Assembly: GCA_028689665.1 (NCBI GenBank)
Contig: JAQVCR010000011.1
Location: 12,426 to 69,958 of the forward strand
DNA length: 57,533 bases
Reading direction: 5' to 3'
Source: Muribaculaceae bacterium
Lineage (GTDB): Bacteria > Bacteroidota > Bacteroidia > Bacteroidales > Muribaculaceae
The stretch's first letter is position 1. Each line of letters begins with the position of its first letter. Below the pieces are notes generated by a model, which saw only the letters and a list, made by a program, of their open reading frames with translations, had not been told where the DNA came from and made no database searches. Shown here piece after piece: positions 25,722 through 34,314 of this stretch. A program made the translations under genes and the position numbers.

Positions 25722-27224
25722 ATGAACAGAAAGATTTTATTATATATCTTCTCATTCCTGATTGCAGGAATTGTATTATCGTGTAATAGTGATAGCTCCG
25801 ATAGCGAGCCGGTAGAATATTCATCGAGTATTGCGGTGAAGACGTTTAAATTATCTAAAGATGATAGCGTAGTGTCTAATCTCGATTCTGTGTTTTTTAC
25901 AATCGACTTAGCTAACCGAAAAATATATAATGCCGATTCACTGCCTATGGGGACAGATGTTACCAAGTTGGTAGCTAATATAACTTTTCCCGTTATGACA
26001 TCGGTTACATTACATATAACTGATGGCAAGATAATGAAAGACAGTACCATTAATTATGCCACAAATGCTAGCGATAGCATTGACTTCACCGGTAATGTGA
26101 AACTCACATTAGTCTCTGAAGATGGAACCGAAACGGGAGAATATTCGTTGAAGGTTAATGTTCATAATGTTAAATCCGATTCTTTGTATTGGAATAGAGT
26201 GGCTCGCCGTAATTTACCTGCCTACACTACTCCAATAGAACAAAAAACGGTGGAATATGCAGGCAAGGTAAATTGTCTGATTAAGGAAAATACCCAATAC
26301 CTACTATCAACTATCGAGAACCCATCGGCTAGTGCATGGAATATAGTCAAAGTTAATTTCAACTTTACTCCGATAATATCTTCATTCACGGCAACAGACG
26401 ATGCCCTTTATATATTATCGAACGAGAAGCTCCTTTACACATCTACTAATGGTACGGATTGGAACTCTTGTGGCGAATATTTCTATTCTATTATTGGTGG
26501 TTATAAGAGCTCAATCCTTGCTATTGAAAATAAAGAAGGGGCTTACACTTATGCTTCTTATCCTAAAATTAGTGGAGCTACCACCGAAACCATAGACGAG
26601 GATTTCCCTATTACAGGCTCGTCGCCTTTGATTCCTTTCACTACCCAATGGCAAACAGCCATGCAAGTGCTAATGATTGGTGGGGTAGATAAAAACGGTA
26701 CGACAGTAGGCGATTGTTGGGGCTTCGATGGTACGAATTGGGGCAAAATATCAGAAAATAATATACCGGCTACAAAAGGTGCAATTCTAATACCTTACTT
26801 TACTTATAAAGTAGATAATCGTTGGATTGCAACTCGATATACTACATTATTAGCTATTGGTGGCGTAGTAAAAAATGAGGTGAGCAAGAAAGTCTATGTG
26901 TCTTACGATATGGGTGTAAATTGGAAAATCGCCGACGACTTGTTGCAACTTCCGGATTATATCCCGGCATTTACTAATGCACAAGCAATAGTGTTGCCAA
27001 CCGATATGTATGCTGCACGCACAGCAAATGAATGGGCTGCTTATTCTTCTAAAGAATTGCCTGTGTGGAATTGGGTGATACCGGCAAGCAATGCGCGTAA
27101 TTATGAAATTAGTTGGGAATGTCCTTATATATATTTGTTCGGAGGAACTAATACACAGGGCAGCCTATATAATAATATATGGAAAGGCGTTTTAAACAGA
27201 TTGTCTTTCAAGCCTTTAATATGA
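25722..27224 (+). CDS. DUF6242 domain-containing lipoprotein
   Basis: This 500-aa protein has a lipoprotein signal with lipobox V-L-S-C at residues 18-21. An N-terminal Ig-like region (about 30-150) with D-I-A-N-type strands precedes a beta-propeller or kelch-like region with LYILSNEKLLYTSTNG, AIGGVV and YLFGGTN segments. This matches Bacteroidales DUF6242 proteins, whose function is unknown. It is upstream of DUF6089-uppS-bamA, so a link with envelope biogenesis is possible but unproven. Confidence 0.8.
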   Translation: MNRKILLYIFSFLIAGIVLSCNSDSSDSEPVEYSSSIAVKTFKLSKDDSVVSNLDSVFFTIDLANRKIYNADSLPMGTDVTKLVANITFPVMTSVTLHITDGKIMKDSTINYATNASDSIDFTGNVKLTLVSEDGTETGEYSLKVNVHNVKSDSLYWNRVARRNLPAYTTPIEQKTVEYAGKVNCLIKENTQYLLSTIENPSASAWNIVKVNFNFTPIISSFTATDDALYILSNEKLLYTSTNGTDWNSCGEYFYSIIGGYKSSILAIENKEGAYTYASYPKISGATTETIDEDFPITGSSPLIPFTTQWQTAMQVLMIGGVDKNGTTVGDCWGFDGTNWGKISENNIPATKGAILIPYFTYKVDNRWIATRYTTLLAIGGVVKNEVSKKVYVSYDMGVNWKIADDLLQLPDYIPAFTNAQAIVLPTDMYAARTANEWAAYSSKELPVWNWVIPASNARNYEISWECPYIYLFGGTNTQGSLYNNIWKGVLNRLSFKPLI

Positions 27225-27294
27225 TTAACGGCCTAAATTATACTTTTATTTGTAACTATACGTTTTCTATATATAACCGACAATAGAATTATAG

Positions 27295-27975
27295 ATGAGA
27301 AAGTTAGTTTCAATATTAGTTGTAATGGTGGCTTCAATGCTAAGTGGAGCTCTTAATGCTCAAAATTATAAATTTGAGATCGGAGCAGGCGTTGGAATGA
27401 GTGGGTATCTTGGCGATGTGAATAAAAGTAATTTTTTGAAACATCCGGGATTTGCCGGTGGAGCAATGTTTAGATATGTTCTCGATTATCGTTGGTCGCT
27501 TAAAGCGAATCTGTTTACGGCTGGATTGAGTGGTAACTCTGCCGATTATGGAGATGTATTTCCCGGTGGTGCAACGTATAAATTTAATTCTCAAATTTAT
27601 GACTTAGGCGCACAGATGGAATTTAATTTCTTTAATTATGGAATAGGATACACTTATAAACGTCTTCATCGCTTGACTCCATATATGCTTTTAGGACTTG
27701 GTGGAACGCTTTCTTCTTGTGGTGGACACACTGCTTTTGCAATAAATATCCCGATGGGAGTAGGCTTGAAATATAAATTAAAAGAACGTTTGAATTTAGG
27801 ATTTGAGTTCACAATGAGAAAAACTTTCGGAGATAAAATTGACAATTTCACTATCGACGATTTGAATGGAATTAAAAGCTCTTTTGTGAAAAATACCGAT
27901 TGGTATTCATTAATTCTTTTTTCTATAACATACGAGTTTGGTAAAAAATGCGAACAATGCCACTATGTGGAATGA
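27295..27975 (+). CDS. DUF6089 family outer-membrane beta-barrel protein
   Basis: This 226-aa protein has a signal peptide (about residues 1-22) followed by alternating aromatic and glycine-rich strands, with the N-terminal GAGVGMSGYLGD segment typical of DUF6089 barrels. Two C-terminal cysteines (CEQC) are notable. In Bacteroidetes this family regularly precedes uppS and bamA, as here (18 bp gap), so a role in outer-membrane assembly is suspected, though none is established. Confidence 0.85.
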   Translation: MRKLVSILVVMVASMLSGALNAQNYKFEIGAGVGMSGYLGDVNKSNFLKHPGFAGGAMFRYVLDYRWSLKANLFTAGLSGNSADYGDVFPGGATYKFNSQIYDLGAQMEFNFFNYGIGYTYKRLHRLTPYMLLGLGGTLSSCGGHTAFAINIPMGVGLKYKLKERLNLGFEFTMRKTFGDKIDNFTIDDLNGIKSSFVKNTDWYSLILFSITYEFGKKCEQCHYVE

Positions 27976-27993
27976 TAATAATAATATGAGATA

Positions 27994-28737
27994 ATGTCAT
28001 TAATTGAAGAAATAGATATTAACCGTTTGCCTAAACATGTTGCCGTCATTATGGACGGTAATGGAAGATGGGCTAAAAAACGAAACCTCTGCAGATCTCA
28101 AGGTCATGTTGAGGGGGTTAATACTGTGCGTAAGATTACTGAAATAGCTTCTGAAATTGGCATCTCGTATCTTACATTATATGCATTTTCAACCGAAAAC
28201 TGGAATCGTCCAAAAGAAGAGGTTGATGCTTTAATGAATCTTATTGTCATTGCAATTGAGCGAGAAACTCCCGACTTGATAAAAAATAATGTCTCGCTTT
28301 CTATGATTGGCGATACAAATAGAATGCCCGACTTTGCAAGAGAAAGATTACAGAAATGTATTCAAGACACATCGCATTGCACAGGCTTGAAATTAATATT
28401 GGCTTTAAGCTACTCTTCGCGTTGGGAAATTGTAAATGCAATCAAGAAGATTGCCATAAATGCAGTTAATAATAATATCGACATTAATTCTATTGATGAA
28501 TCGAGTGTCGATGCTATGCTCACAACTAATAATATTCCCGACCCTGACTTATTAATTAGGACGGGCGGAGATGTGAGAGTTAGCAATTTCTTATTATGGC
28601 AAATTGCTTATTCCGAATTGTATTTTACTCATAAGTTTTGGCCTGACTTCTCAAAAGACGACTTCTGTGAGGCTATTATCGACTTCCAATCTCGTGAACG
28701 CAGATTTGGAAAAACTAGCGAACAAATTATAATATGA
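27994..28737 (+). CDS. uppS: Isoprenyl transferase (undecaprenyl diphosphate synthase)
   Basis: This enzyme makes the C55 lipid carrier used for peptidoglycan and O-antigen by condensing isopentenyl diphosphate onto farnesyl diphosphate. The 247-aa protein has the catalytic segment VAVIMDGNGRWAKKR (residues 12-26), the FSTENWNRP motif and the C-terminal DLLIRTGGDVRVSNFLLWQ. The last codons overlap the bamA start (ATGA). Confidence 0.97.
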   Translation: MSLIEEIDINRLPKHVAVIMDGNGRWAKKRNLCRSQGHVEGVNTVRKITEIASEIGISYLTLYAFSTENWNRPKEEVDALMNLIVIAIERETPDLIKNNVSLSMIGDTNRMPDFARERLQKCIQDTSHCTGLKLILALSYSSRWEIVNAIKKIAINAVNNNIDINSIDESSVDAMLTTNNIPDPDLLIRTGGDVRVSNFLLWQIAYSELYFTHKFWPDFSKDDFCEAIIDFQSRERRFGKTSEQIII

Positions 28738-31373
28738 TAAAATTTTATACATCACACATAAACATGAGCAATAAGATAATCTTATTAATGCTTACGATTC
28801 TATCGCTCGGAGCATACTCTCAAGCGCAAACTCCAAATGATACGATTTACAATCCTAATGTAATCTATTCGAGTATGCCTAAAAAATACGAGATAGCTGG
28901 CATTAAAGTTTCAGGAGTTAAAAACTATGAAGATTATATTATAATTGGATATTCCGGACTCTCAATTGGTGAATCGGTTGAAATTCCCGGAACGGAAATC
29001 ACAAATGCCGCTAAACGTTTTTGGAGACAAGGACTATTCTCAAAAGTACAAATTAATGTAGAAAAGATCTGTGGAGATAAGGCTTGGTTGGAAATTGCGC
29101 TGCGCCAACAACCTCGCATCTCGCAAATCAATTATCTAGGTATGAAAAAAAGCGAGAAAGAAGATATAGAAACTCGCTTAGGATTAATGAAGGGTAACCA
29201 ATTTACTCAAAATATCGCAGCCCGTGCTAAGCAGATTATAGAAAAATACTACGATAACAAAGGCTTTAAAAATGCAGATGTTAGGGTTACTCAGAAAGAA
29301 GATTTGAGCAACGAAAACGAAGTTATTGTTGATATAGCTGTCAATAAACACGATAAAGTGAAGGTTCACAAAATTTATATAACCGGTAATAAAATGCTTA
29401 GCGATCGCAAGATTAAAAGTACAATGAAGAAAACTAATGAGAATGGCGATCTTCTTAATTTATTCAAGCAGAAGAAATTTGTTACCGATGATTATCAAGC
29501 CGACTTACAATTGATTATAGATAAATATAACGAAAAGGGATATCGTGATGCGAAAATTTTAAAAGACAGCATCGCTAATTTTGATGACAAGCATGTAGAT
29601 GTGTATCTTGATATTGAAGAAGGAAAACAATATTATATTTCTAATATCAACTGGGTGGGAAATACAATTTTCCCTACCGATGTCCTTAATGCTTATCTTA
29701 CTATTAAGCCGGGTGATGTATATAATCAGAAACTATTGAATAAGCGTACTCACGAAGATGAAGATGCTGTTGCCAACCTTTATATGGACCGTGGTTATCT
29801 GTTTTATCAACTTGTTCCTATCGAACAGAATATTCATGGCGACTCTATTGATCTCGAAATGAGAATGGTCGAAGGTCCACAAGCCAGAATTAATAAAGTT
29901 GTCATTAATGGTAATGATAGATTATACGAGAAGGTTGTGCGTCGTGAGCTTCGTGTGAAGCCGGGACAGCTTTTCTCCAAAAAAGACTTGATGCGTTCGG
30001 CTCGTGAAATTGCTCAGACCGGACACTTCGATCCTGAAAAAATGGATATTCGCCCCGAGCCGAATAACGAAAATGGTACTGTAGATATTCTTTTTAATCT
30101 AGAATCGAAAGCTAACGACCAAATCGAGTTCTCTGCAGGTTGGGGACAGACCGGTATTATTGGAAAATTGAGTCTTAAATTCACAAACTTCTCAATCCAG
30201 AATCTATTTAATCCTTCACGATTTAAGGGTATTATTCCTCAAGGTGAAGGTCAGACGTTCACTATCAGTGCGCAGACTAATGCAAGATATTATCAACAAT
30301 ATAGCATCTCATTCCTCGACCCGTGGTTTGGAGGTAAACGACCCAACTCTTTGTCGGTGTCGGCCTATTACTCTCGTCAGACTGGTGTAAACTCATCTTA
30401 CTATAACAGTAACTGGTCAAATGCTTATTCTTATGGCTATGGCTCGTCTTATGGCTATGGTTCCGATTATTATCAGAGTAGTTATGAAAATGCTTACGAC
30501 CCTAACAAATTCTTGCAAATGTTGGGCGTTACAATTGGTTTTGGTAAACGTCTAAGCTGGCCGGACGACTATTTCTCATTTACTGCCGAGTTGAGCTATC
30601 AATGGTATTATCTTAAAAATTGGGAATACTTATACTATATGAATAATGGTGTATCTAATTCTATTACACTAGGTCTTACTCTTGCTCGCAGCAGTATAGA
30701 TAACCCATTATATACTCGTAGTGGTAGCCAATTCTCTATCAATTTCCAACTTACACCTCCGGTGTCGTTGTTCCAAGACAAAGATTGGAAAGCCCTGTCA
30801 GAAGCTAACACTGTCGATTCTAAAAAAGAATTATATAAATGGATCGAATATTGGAAACTTCGATTCAAAGCACGTACTTACACTCCGCTTACCGACCCCG
30901 ATGGTCAATGGACTCTTGTGTTAATGACTCGTGCCGACTTCGGATTGCTTGGAAGTTATAACAAATATCGTAAATCGCCTTTTGAAACATTCTATGTTGG
31001 TGGTGATGGTATGAGCGGAAGTTATACGTATGCTACCGAAACTGTCGCTCTTCGTGGTTATGACAATGGTTCGCTTACCCCATGGAGTAAAGAAGGTTAT
31101 GCCTACACTCGATTCTGCTTTGAGCTACACTTCCCATTTATGTTGCAACCGTCGACTACTATTTACGGTCTTGCATTCCTTGAGGGTGGTAATGCTTGGA
31201 CTTCTGTCGACGATTTCGCTCCATTTAATTTGAAACGTTCGGCTGGTGTCGGTGTCCGTATCTTCTTACCTATGATTGGTATGATGGGTATCGACTGGGC
31301 TTATGGTTTCGACAAAGTATATGGAACCAAGGGTGGCAGCCACTTCCACTTTATTCTAGGTCAAGAATTTTAA
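28734..31373 (+). CDS. bamA: Outer membrane protein assembly factor BamA
   Basis: BamA inserts beta-barrel proteins into the outer membrane. The 879-aa protein has a signal peptide, POTRA repeats (about residues 50-420) and a C-terminal Omp85 barrel ending GGSHFHFILGQEF, with a terminal Phe. The ATG at 28734 overlaps uppS as ATGA; an internal ATG at 28764 gives a tighter signal peptide and may be the true start. One extracellular loop near residue 565 is a Tyr/Gly/Ser repeat. Confidence 0.96.
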   Translation: MIKFYTSHINMSNKIILLMLTILSLGAYSQAQTPNDTIYNPNVIYSSMPKKYEIAGIKVSGVKNYEDYIIIGYSGLSIGESVEIPGTEITNAAKRFWRQGLFSKVQINVEKICGDKAWLEIALRQQPRISQINYLGMKKSEKEDIETRLGLMKGNQFTQNIAARAKQIIEKYYDNKGFKNADVRVTQKEDLSNENEVIVDIAVNKHDKVKVHKIYITGNKMLSDRKIKSTMKKTNENGDLLNLFKQKKFVTDDYQADLQLIIDKYNEKGYRDAKILKDSIANFDDKHVDVYLDIEEGKQYYISNINWVGNTIFPTDVLNAYLTIKPGDVYNQKLLNKRTHEDEDAVANLYMDRGYLFYQLVPIEQNIHGDSIDLEMRMVEGPQARINKVVINGNDRLYEKVVRRELRVKPGQLFSKKDLMRSAREIAQTGHFDPEKMDIRPEPNNENGTVDILFNLESKANDQIEFSAGWGQTGIIGKLSLKFTNFSIQNLFNPSRFKGIIPQGEGQTFTISAQTNARYYQQYSISFLDPWFGGKRPNSLSVSAYYSRQTGVNSSYYNSNWSNAYSYGYGSSYGYGSDYYQSSYENAYDPNKFLQMLGVTIGFGKRLSWPDDYFSFTAELSYQWYYLKNWEYLYYMNNGVSNSITLGLTLARSSIDNPLYTRSGSQFSINFQLTPPVSLFQDKDWKALSEANTVDSKKELYKWIEYWKLRFKARTYTPLTDPDGQWTLVLMTRADFGLLGSYNKYRKSPFETFYVGGDGMSGSYTYATETVALRGYDNGSLTPWSKEGYAYTRFCFELHFPFMLQPSTTIYGLAFLEGGNAWTSVDDFAPFNLKRSAGVGVRIFLPMIGMMGIDWAYGFDKVYGTKGGSHFHFILGQEF

Positions 31374-31388
31374 TCATACAATATACGT

Positions 31389-31425
31389 AACAACAAAAGG
31401 ACGATTTTTTCGTCCTTTTGTTGTT
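31389..31425 (+). terminator. Terminator after bamA
   Basis: A 16-bp perfect stem (AACAACAAAAGGACGA at 31389-31404, complement at 31410-31425) has a T5 loop. No T run follows on the plus side. Confidence 0.75.
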
Positions 31426-31464
31426 AAAAAAGCTATTTTACGCACGTAATTAGTGAATAATACT

Positions 31465-31472
31465 TATTTTTG
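31465..31472 (+). promoter_or_regulatory. Promoter -7 box of the first Skp/OmpH gene
   Basis: TATTTTTG, with the predicted start near 31479, gives a 65-nt leader that contains a perfect palindrome. Confidence 0.5.
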
Positions 31473-31492
31473 TTTTGGAGAATAAACTTATT

Positions 31493-31517
31493 CGTTAATT
31501 TAGCGTCTAAATTAACG
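31493..31517 (+). promoter_or_regulatory. Perfect hairpin in the 5' leader of the Skp/OmpH gene
   Basis: CGTTAATTTAG (31493-31503) and CTAAATTAACG (31507-31517) form an 11-bp perfect stem with a CGT loop, between the predicted start site and the ATG at 31544. It is not followed by a T tract, so a terminator is unlikely. An operator or mRNA-stability element is possible. Confidence 0.5.
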
Positions 31518-31543
31518 TTATTAACTTAATACGATATTATATT

Positions 31544-32059
31544 ATGAAGAAAGTAATTTTTCTTTTTGCTGTATGCTTAGCTTTCGCTTTCTCAACTTCA
31601 GCTCAGAAATTTGCATTGGTTGATATGGATTATGTTCTTAAAAACATTCCGGCATACGAAATGGCTAACGAACAGCTAAACCAAATATCTCAACGCTGGC
31701 AGAAAGAAGTAGAGGGGAAGGGAAAAGAAGTAGAAACACTTTACAATAATTTCAAAAGTGATATGGTATTCCTTACCGATGATCAGAAGTCAAAACGTGA
31801 GCAAGAAATAGTCGCTAAAGAAAAAGAAGTGAACGATCTACGCTACAAATATTTCGGACCCGAAGGTGAGTTGTTTAAAAAGCGTCAATCGCTACTTAAA
31901 CCCATACAAGACGACGTATATAATGCTATAAAAAAAGTATCGGAAGAACGTGGATATCAAGTAATTTTTGATAGAGCATCTTCTCAAAGTATTGTTTTTG
32001 CTTCTCCTAAGATTGATGTAAGTAATGAAGTGCTTACAAAGTTAGGATATTCAAAATAA
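31544..32059 (+). CDS. OmpH/Skp family periplasmic chaperone (first copy)
   Basis: This 171-aa protein has a signal peptide cleaved after S-T-S-A-Q, a strand with FALVDMDYVLKNIPAYE, a long charged coiled-coil (about residues 35-125) and a closing strand with VIFDRASSQSIVFASP. Skp-like trimers hold unfolded outer-membrane proteins for BamA, whose gene is just upstream. It has a separate promoter and leader hairpin, so it need not be co-regulated with bamA. Confidence 0.92.
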   Translation: MKKVIFLFAVCLAFAFSTSAQKFALVDMDYVLKNIPAYEMANEQLNQISQRWQKEVEGKGKEVETLYNNFKSDMVFLTDDQKSKREQEIVAKEKEVNDLRYKYFGPEGELFKKRQSLLKPIQDDVYNAIKKVSEERGYQVIFDRASSQSIVFASPKIDVSNEVLTKLGYSK

Positions 32060-32064
32060 AATAT

Positions 32065-32072
32065 TAATTTTG
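32065..32072 (+). promoter_or_regulatory. Promoter -7 box of the second Skp/OmpH gene
   Basis: TAATTTTG lies only 5 bp after the first copy's stop, with the start near 32079 and a 56-nt leader. It gives the second copy its own promoter. Confidence 0.55.
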
Positions 32073-32134
32073 CAGTGTTAATGCGTTATATACTGATAGA
32101 ACGATATATAAATTAAAAATTAAACAAAATAAAG

Positions 32135-32641
32135 ATGATTAAAAAATTATTATTGGCTGTGCTTATTGCACTACCTATGTGTATTTCTGCTCAAGCAGTT
32201 AAATTTGGTACCGTAAACTCTCAACAAATATTTGAGATTATGCCTGAAAAAGCTAACGCTGAAAAAACTCTTGTTGAGGTTTCTAAAAAATACGAAGATG
32301 AATTTAAAAAACTTCAAGACGAATTCAATAAAAAATATACTGAATTTCAAGCATTAGATGCTGCAACTCCTCAATCAATCAAAGATCGTAGAATGCAAGA
32401 ACTTCAGGAGAACCAAACTAAAATCCAGAATTTCCAACAAATGGCTTCTTCTGATCTTCAAAAACAACAAGAAGCTCTTCTTGCTCCAATTTCAGAAAAA
32501 CTTCAACAAGCTATCAAAGCTGTAGGTCAAGAAAACGCTTTTACTTTTGTATTCGATTTAAGCATTCCTTCTGTCGTATATAGTGGCGCACCTGCACAAG
32601 ATATAACAGCTCTTGTTAAAGCTAAATTAGGCTTGAAATAA
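32135..32641 (+). CDS. OmpH/Skp family periplasmic chaperone (second copy)
   Basis: This 168-aa paralogue of the preceding gene has a signal peptide ending A-L-P-M-C-I-S-A-Q-A, then VKFGTVNSQQIFEIMPE, a coiled-coil rich in Lys, Glu and Gln (about residues 45-120), and a final strand with FTFVFDLSIPSVVYSG. Codon usage is more uniform than in its neighbours, which suggests high expression. Tandem OmpH genes after bamA are normal in Bacteroidetes. Confidence 0.92.
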   Translation: MIKKLLLAVLIALPMCISAQAVKFGTVNSQQIFEIMPEKANAEKTLVEVSKKYEDEFKKLQDEFNKKYTEFQALDAATPQSIKDRRMQELQENQTKIQNFQQMASSDLQKQQEALLAPISEKLQQAIKAVGQENAFTFVFDLSIPSVVYSGAPAQDITALVKAKLGLK

Positions 32642-32658
32642 GATAAATATTTATCAAA

Positions 32659-32706
32659 ATATATCAAAAGAGGGTTCAACATTTGTTGAACCCTCTTTTG
32701 ATATAT
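32659..32706 (+). terminator. Long terminator hairpin after the Skp/OmpH genes
   Basis: A 23-bp perfect inverted repeat (32659-32681 with 32684-32706) has a two-base centre, giving an exceptionally long uninterrupted stem. A T4 run lies in the right arm. Confidence 0.85.
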
Positions 32707-32851
32707 CTATACATTATCGCTTGTGAAAATAAATAACTTTCAATTGCATAACAAATACACAAATCCTTAATCGCTAGCGCCTCGCCCTTTAAAAATATAA
32801 ATTTTATAATCGGCTCAAACTGTTTGAGCTGTCGGGGCGATGACTATTCTG

Positions 32852-32944
32852 TCGTTGTTTGTTTGTTTGGTTGATATTTGTTTGTTTGTTTGTTTGTTTG
32901 TTTGTTGTTTGGTTGATGTTTGTTTGTTGTTTGTTGTTTGTTTG
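32852..32944. repeat. TTTG microsatellite tract
   Basis: About 90 bp consist almost entirely of TTTG units with a few TTG and GGTTGA interruptions; the longest uninterrupted run is about six units (near 32877-32904). It is flanked by GGGCGA (32835-32840) and TCGCCC (32949-32954), which are complementary. It lies between the Skp/OmpH terminator and the initiator tRNA and encodes nothing. The rest of the gap 32707-32851 shows only a short GCTCAAA/TTTGAGC palindrome. Confidence 0.85.
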
Positions 32945-32980
32945 GCAGTCGCCCTCCATTCTGTTGCATGACGTAGGTAT

Positions 32981-33013
32981 ATAAAAAGAGGAAGCTTAAA
33001 AAAGCTTCCTCTT
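32981..33013 (-). terminator. Terminator of the initiator tRNA
   Basis: A 12-bp stem (32986-32997 with 33002-33013) lies just downstream of the tRNA on the minus strand, followed by TTTTAT. Confidence 0.8.
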
Positions 33014-33016
33014 ACT

Positions 33017-33091
<75 letters not shown>

Positions 33092-33102
33092 ATATTGTAG
33101 TG

Positions 33103-33133
33103 CAAAGGTAGACATTATTTTTTTAATAGCAAA
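33103..33133 (-). promoter_or_regulatory. Promoter of the initiator tRNA
   Basis: On the minus strand TTTG (33133-33130) and TACCTTTG (33110-33103) are spaced exactly 19 bp. Confidence 0.85.
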
Positions 33134-33307
33134 TTATCGCCTAATTATATTTATCTATTAACACTAATTTAACCTAAAGCCTGCTTTTAAGCCTCAAATC
33201 TACCTAAAAAAAATACTTAACCTAAATTTACGAGCAAAATATTAACGGTAATTTCTAAAATTAATCAGTCATACAGCATTATAATTGCATATTTCTACAT
33301 TTATGAG

Positions 33308-33315
33308 TACTTTTG
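33308..33315 (+). promoter_or_regulatory. Promoter -7 box of the nonulosonate operon
   Basis: TACTTTTG lies 21 bp before the first ATG at 33337, and the predicted start is near 33322. The -33 region has only a partial TTG match at 33285. Confidence 0.55.
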
Positions 33316-33336
33316 AACTAGAATAAATGTACAATT

Positions 33337-34314
33337 ATGAATAAAGTTCTAGTAACAGGAGCCGATGGATTTATCGGTTCACATCTCACCGAACTTTTGT
33401 TAGCTAAGGGCTACCAAGTGAGGGCGTTGAGCGTATATAATTCTTTTAATTATTGGGGTTGGTTAGAAGGAATGCAACATCCTAATCTCGAAATAGTTAA
33501 TGGTGATGTAAGAGATGCAAATTTTTGTAGAGAGATAGTAAAAGGTTGCGATACAGTTTTTCACTTAGCAGCTTTAATTGCTATTCCTTACAGTTATGTT
33601 GCTCCCGATTCATACGTTGATACGAATATTAAAGGGACTCTAAATATTTGCCAAGCAGCAAAAGATTTGGGCATTGAGCGAGTTGTTGTTACTTCTACAA
33701 GCGAGGTATATGGCACGGCTCGTTATGTACCAATAGATGAGAAGCACCCTAAGCAACCACAATCGCCTTATTCGGCTACTAAAATAGGAGCTGATGCAAT
33801 TGCAATGAGTTTCTATAATGCTTTTAATCTTCCGGTAGTAATTGCACGCCCATTTAATACTTATGGACCACGTCAGTCGGCGAGGGCTATCATTCCTACA
33901 ATAATCACACAGATTGCCAATGGCGCGAAGGAAATAATGGTAGGCGATTTGACTCCTACTAGAGATTTTAATTATGTAAAAGATACTTGTCGTGGATTTT
34001 TAGCTTTAGGGCTTGCCGACGGTGTGGTTGGCGAAGAGGTAAATATTGCTACTAACAGCGAAATCTCAATGGCCGATACACTTAATCTAATTGCCGATAT
34101 AATGCACAGTGATGTGAAGTGGATCCAAGACCCGCAGCGGTTGCGCCCTGCAAATAGTGAGGTGTTCCGCCTTTGGGGCGATAATACCAAAATTAAGAGC
34201 CTTACAGATTGGACTCCTAAATATTCAATTCGCGAAGGTCTTGAAGAGACTATTCAATGGTTTAGCAATAAAGAAAATTTGTCAAAATATAAATCAAATA
34301 TTTATAATCGATGA
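33337..34314 (+). CDS. LegB-like NAD-dependent sugar 4,6-dehydratase
   Basis: This 325-aa extended SDR has GADGFIGS (residues 7-14), the catalytic Thr/Ser in STSEVYG and the YSATK pair. The N-terminal segment YNSFNYWGWLE is characteristic of the LegB group, which converts a nucleotide-GlcNAc to the 4-keto-6-deoxy sugar on the way to legionaminic acid. It is first of six tightly packed genes and overlaps the next by four bases. A sugar epimerase or other dehydratase is possible, and the nucleotide (GDP or UDP) cannot be told. Confidence 0.82.
   Translation: MNKVLVTGADGFIGSHLTELLLAKGYQVRALSVYNSFNYWGWLEGMQHPNLEIVNGDVRDANFCREIVKGCDTVFHLAALIAIPYSYVAPDSYVDTNIKGTLNICQAAKDLGIERVVVTSTSEVYGTARYVPIDEKHPKQPQSPYSATKIGADAIAMSFYNAFNLPVVIARPFNTYGPRQSARAIIPTIITQIANGAKEIMVGDLTPTRDFNYVKDTCRGFLALGLADGVVGEEVNIATNSEISMADTLNLIADIMHSDVKWIQDPQRLRPANSEVFRLWGDNTKIKSLTDWTPKYSIREGLEETIQWFSNKENLSKYKSNIYNR

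Noticed and set aside
32852-32944. Possible CRISPR array
   Set aside because: The repeat unit is a 4-bp microsatellite with no spacers and no cas genes are in the window.
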